Shown here in pieces: positions 61,668-64,000 of a stretch of DNA of 64,000 bases. Source of the DNA: Clostridia bacterium (GTDB taxonomy: Bacteria > Bacillota > Clostridia > Oscillospirales > Acutalibacteraceae). Numbering within the stretch: the stretch's first letter is position 1; the number at the start of each line of letters is the position of its first letter. Under the pieces are notes generated by a model. It saw only the letters and a program-made list of their open reading frames with translations, was not told the origin of the DNA and searched no databases. The position numbers and the translations under genes are program-made. Location: NCBI GenBank assembly GCA_017513525.1, contig JAFXFC010000052.1:1-64000 (forward strand). Reading direction: 5' to 3'.

Positions 61668-62573
61668 TTAATCGGTTTTTACTCTTATTCCTTCGTGAAG
61701 CACCTCGGGTGAACAGGAAAATGTAACAGCTATGCGGTCTGATTTTTTGATTCCGTTAGTTATTTCAGTTCTTCCGTCGGAGGATATTCCGATGTTTACA
61801 TCCTGTTTTGAAAGCGTTTTCTTAAACGGGGAATATATCCATACGAAATGCTGATTGCCGTTTATAAATACTGCGGATGAGGGGACAGTCAGTGCATTTT
61901 CGGAGGTTTTTGTGAGCACCTTTGCGGAAATTTCCGTTCCTTCTTCCGTAAATGAGTCTGAATTATCAAAGGTAATATAAACAGCATATACCGGTGTTGA
62001 GGGGAGAGAGCCTGTAAGGATCGGATAATGCTTTGTTATAAGGGCACTGTCGGGTGCTTCCTCTTTGATGTCTGATACGGTACCGGTGAAGGTCATGTTT
62101 TCAGGTGAACTCAGTTCAACCTTTTGCCCTTTTTCTATAAAGTGCACATCGTAATCATTGTCTATAAAGACAGCCCCCTGCTTTACGGAAACGGCAGTGT
62201 CTGTGTGGTATCTTGAAATCGTTTCCGTGACAGGTTTTTCTGCTGATATTGTCGGGATTTTTGAGTCTTCTATAACAAAGTTTATAATACTGACAGTGAG
62301 AAAAAGGGCGAGTATTGCTGAAAGTATTATAATAAGCCGGGTTCTTCTTTTATTTTTATTTTCTCGCTTTTTATTGGCCTTTTTTTCTTTTTCGAGAGCT
62401 TTCTTCGCATCCTTTGGTAAAAAACGCTGAGCGGCATCTGATGTAAGAATAGGCTCTGTGATTTTTGCTGTGTCCGGGTCTTTTGCAATCATTTTGTCCG
62501 GAATAGTACTTTCATCTATATCAAATACCCCTGAAATATCGGGATAATCATTCTGATTGTTTTTCTTATTCAT
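61668..62573 (-). CDS. HlyD/membrane-fusion-like membrane protein
   Basis: 301 residues. A lysine-rich cytosolic N-terminus (about 1-75), one membrane helix (about 78-100), then an extracellular part with a lipoyl-like strand pattern (SVKQGAVFIDNDYDVHFIEKGQKVEL) and a C-terminal barrel-like region ALTVPSSAVFINGNQHFVWIYSP, the hallmark of membrane-fusion and efflux adaptors. It lacks the long helical hairpin. No transporter gene is next to it. It may belong to SpoIID-adjacent-like HlyD families; the role is not known. Confidence 0.7.
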   Translation of the reverse strand: MNKKNNQNDYPDISGVFDIDESTIPDKMIAKDPDTAKITEPILTSDAAQRFLPKDAKKALEKEKKANKKRENKNKRRTRLIIILSAILALFLTVSIINFVIEDSKIPTISAEKPVTETISRYHTDTAVSVKQGAVFIDNDYDVHFIEKGQKVELSSPENMTFTGTVSDIKEEAPDSALITKHYPILTGSLPSTPVYAVYITFDNSDSFTEEGTEISAKVLTKTSENALTVPSSAVFINGNQHFVWIYSPFKKTLSKQDVNIGISSDGRTEITNGIKKSDRIAVTFSCSPEVLHEGIRVKTD

Positions 62574-62681
62574 TCAAGATCCCACCTTTTATTGTTCTAT
62601 TAAAATATTATAGTACATAAAATATAAATATGGAATAGTCAAACGCAAAAAAAGAGTTTTGACAGGGTGATTATATTAATT

Positions 62682-63179
62682 ATGTTAAAAAAAATAATAT
62701 CCCTTTTGTTGATAATTGCTGTAAGTTTTTCTGTAGTTTCGTGTAACAGAGAAAACCGTTTTGTCTTTTCGGAGCTGCTTAAAAGAATCGAAAAAGAGCT
62801 TCCGGATGTCCCGGTAAATATGGAGGATGCATTTTTCTCCGACGGCGAATGGTTTCTGTTTCTTTCTATGTCTGAAGAAAATGATATCATCATAACAGCC
62901 TCGGAGGATGAAAGCAATAAATATCTTACATCTGTTGCCGTAAGCTCCGTAAATATGGGGCTTGAGGGGCAAGCAGAACAATACATAAAAGTATGCGAAG
63001 CGGCGGCAGATGCTTTTATTTTCGGTATAGATGCAAAAAAGGCATTGGAATCAATAGGCTTTTACACTGAAAATATCATATTTTCCGATGAAGTAAGATT
63101 TTTCGAGGAAGGGAGATTTAAGCTATCCTTTTTTAATGCAGATATCGGAAGCACACTTTTTATGGAAATAATATATTAA
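62682..63179 (+). CDS. Small lipoprotein
   Basis: 165 residues. Lipobox SVVSC places the acylated Cys at residue 21. The following domain is mixed and acidic with no recognised family. ATG 62682 lies behind AGGGTGA; an in-frame start at 62667 is less likely. It faces away from the membrane-fusion-like gene and converges on cysS. Confidence 0.7.
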   Translation: MLKKIISLLLIIAVSFSVVSCNRENRFVFSELLKRIEKELPDVPVNMEDAFFSDGEWFLFLSMSEENDIIITASEDESNKYLTSVAVSSVNMGLEGQAEQYIKVCEAAADAFIFGIDAKKALESIGFYTENIIFSDEVRFFEEGRFKLSFFNADIGSTLFMEIIY

Positions 63180-63184
63180 AAGAT

Positions 63185-63218
63185 AACCGCAGACAATGTA
63201 AAATCAAAGTCTGCGGTT
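63185..63218. terminator. Bidirectional terminator beside cysS
   Basis: AACCGCAGAC and GTCTGCGGTT form a perfect 10-bp stem between two convergent genes. Confidence 0.8.
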
Positions 63219-63228
63219 AATTGATTGT

Positions 63229-64000
63229 TTATGCTTTGTGCCATTTTACGCCCTGTGGAGTATCTTCAAGCACAATGCCCATTTCAGTGAGCTTGTTTCT
63301 TATTTCATCGGCTTTTGCCCAGTTCTTTTCTTTTCTCGCTGCAGTTCTTTCGGAAATAAGTGCTTCAATTTCTGATGCATCTTCGTCATTATCATCGGAA
63401 TTTTCGTTATAAACGATACCGAGAACTCCCGTAAGCTCATCAAATATTTCCATAGCTGCTTTAAGAGCTGCTTTCGATGCGTCTTCCACGAGAACAGTCT
63501 TGTTGATATATCTTACGAGATCAAAGAGAGTGCCTATTGCATCTGCGGTGTTAAGGTCATCATCTAATGCATCACAGAACTTATTCTTGAAAAGTGAGAA
63601 ATTCTTTAAAATTTCTTCAGATACAGTTCCTTCTTCAGTTGCATTTGCCATAGCAAAATCAAGTGAATCTCTGCAGGTGTGAAGACGAGTGAGTGAAGCC
63701 TTACACTGCATGAGGGAATCATAAGAATAATTGATGGGGCTGCGGTAATGGCATGATATCATAAGAAGTCTTATGGGCTCATATCCGAATTGCTTTGCAA
63801 CATCTCTTACGGTAAAGAAATTTCCCTTTGATTTTGACATTTTTTCATTGTCAACGGTTATAAATCCGTTATGCATCCAATAATTTGAGAAGGGAACTCC
63901 GTTGCAGCATTCGCTTTGTGCAATTTCGTTTTCATGGTGAGGGAAAACAAGATCCTGTCCGCCGCAGTGAATGTCAATAGTTTTTCCGAGATATTTTCTG
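63229..64000 (-). CDS. cysS: Cysteinyl-tRNA synthetase, C-terminal part
   Basis: The frame runs off the right edge, so the N-terminal part with the HIGH motif is outside the window. The visible part contains KTIDIHCGGQDLVFPHHENE (zinc/cysteine pocket region), the KMSKSKGN loop and the helical anticodon-binding tail ending in KADEIRNKLTEMGI and PQGVKWHK. The enzyme charges tRNA-Cys and is a single-copy core gene. Confidence 0.97.
   Translation of the reverse strand, partial: RKYLGKTIDIHCGGQDLVFPHHENEIAQSECCNGVPFSNYWMHNGFITVDNEKMSKSKGNFFTVRDVAKQFGYEPIRLLMISCHYRSPINYSYDSLMQCKASLTRLHTCRDSLDFAMANATEEGTVSEEILKNFSLFKNKFCDALDDDLNTADAIGTLFDLVRYINKTVLVEDASKAALKAAMEIFDELTGVLGIVYNENSDDNDEDASEIEALISERTAARKEKNWAKADEIRNKLTEMGIVLEDTPQGVKWHKA

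Noticed and set aside
1-64000. CRISPR arrays and rRNA genes
   Set aside because: No regularly spaced short repeats and no rRNA-like sequence were seen. Repetitive stretches such as those in the RHS and CxxC-repeat genes are protein-coding.

Overview
The window looks like chromosomal DNA of a low-GC Gram-positive anaerobe, most likely a gut Clostridia/Ruminococcaceae-type bacterium. The signs are AT-rich sequence with AGGAGG-type ribosome sites, an AgrB/AgrD cyclic-peptide locus, dockerin-bearing secreted proteins and Clostridia-type conjugation genes. Only a few genes look like core genome: tadA at 54.7 kb, a partial cysS at the right edge, and tRNA-Arg(CCT) at 51.5 kb. Most of the first 51 kb is accessory DNA.

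Layout. (1) 1-4.6 kb: tail of a conjugation module (partial PrgI-like protein, VirB4-type ATPase, membrane-anchored M23 peptidase). (2) 4.6-18.9 kb: cargo that looks defence- or conflict-related. It holds a cyclase-fold-like protein, an operon of membrane protein, radical-SAM/SPASM enzyme and GHKL ATPase fused to a PD-(D/E)XK nuclease, an RHS polymorphic toxin with a candidate immunity gene, and a PIN-like membrane protein. Two decayed pieces of the M23 peptidase gene lie inside the cargo, and a shared promoter element occurs three times. The last copy has lost its gene and probably marks the junction. (3) 19-38 kb: agrBD with divergent LytTR regulator and kinase, lipoprotein and large secreted proteins. 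Next come a TPR gene, a PocR-like sensor kinase, a receiver-like protein, a protein combining an HD domain with an Hsp90-like ATPase, and a small membrane protein. A 28-bp motif recurs upstream of several of these genes, suggesting one regulon.

(4) 38-51.5 kb: an integrase/excisionase/sigma module, then two gene modules each bounded by perfect inverted repeats (30 bp and 64 bp). The repeats share the architecture CAATAA-N7-TTATTG. A XerD-like recombinase gene lies beside them, and its ribosome site is buried in a 14-bp hairpin. This is the best candidate for an undescribed system: a pair of invertible cassettes carrying an aminotransferase, a NspC-like decarboxylase, an ATP-grasp ligase, a pentapeptide-repeat protein and a TPR-like protein. 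Between the cassettes sits a Kiwa anti-phage operon (kwaA, kwaB) broken by three in-frame TAA codons and one frameshift. (5) 51.5-64 kb: tRNA-Arg with a degenerate half copy, a secreted repeat protein, a sugar isomerase-like enzyme, tadA, a double-TIR/Sel1/TPR protein, a dockerin protein with CxxC repeats, a geranylgeranyl-reductase-like flavoprotein, a membrane-fusion-like protein, a lipoprotein and cysS.

All functions come from motif reading by eye. No database search was run.
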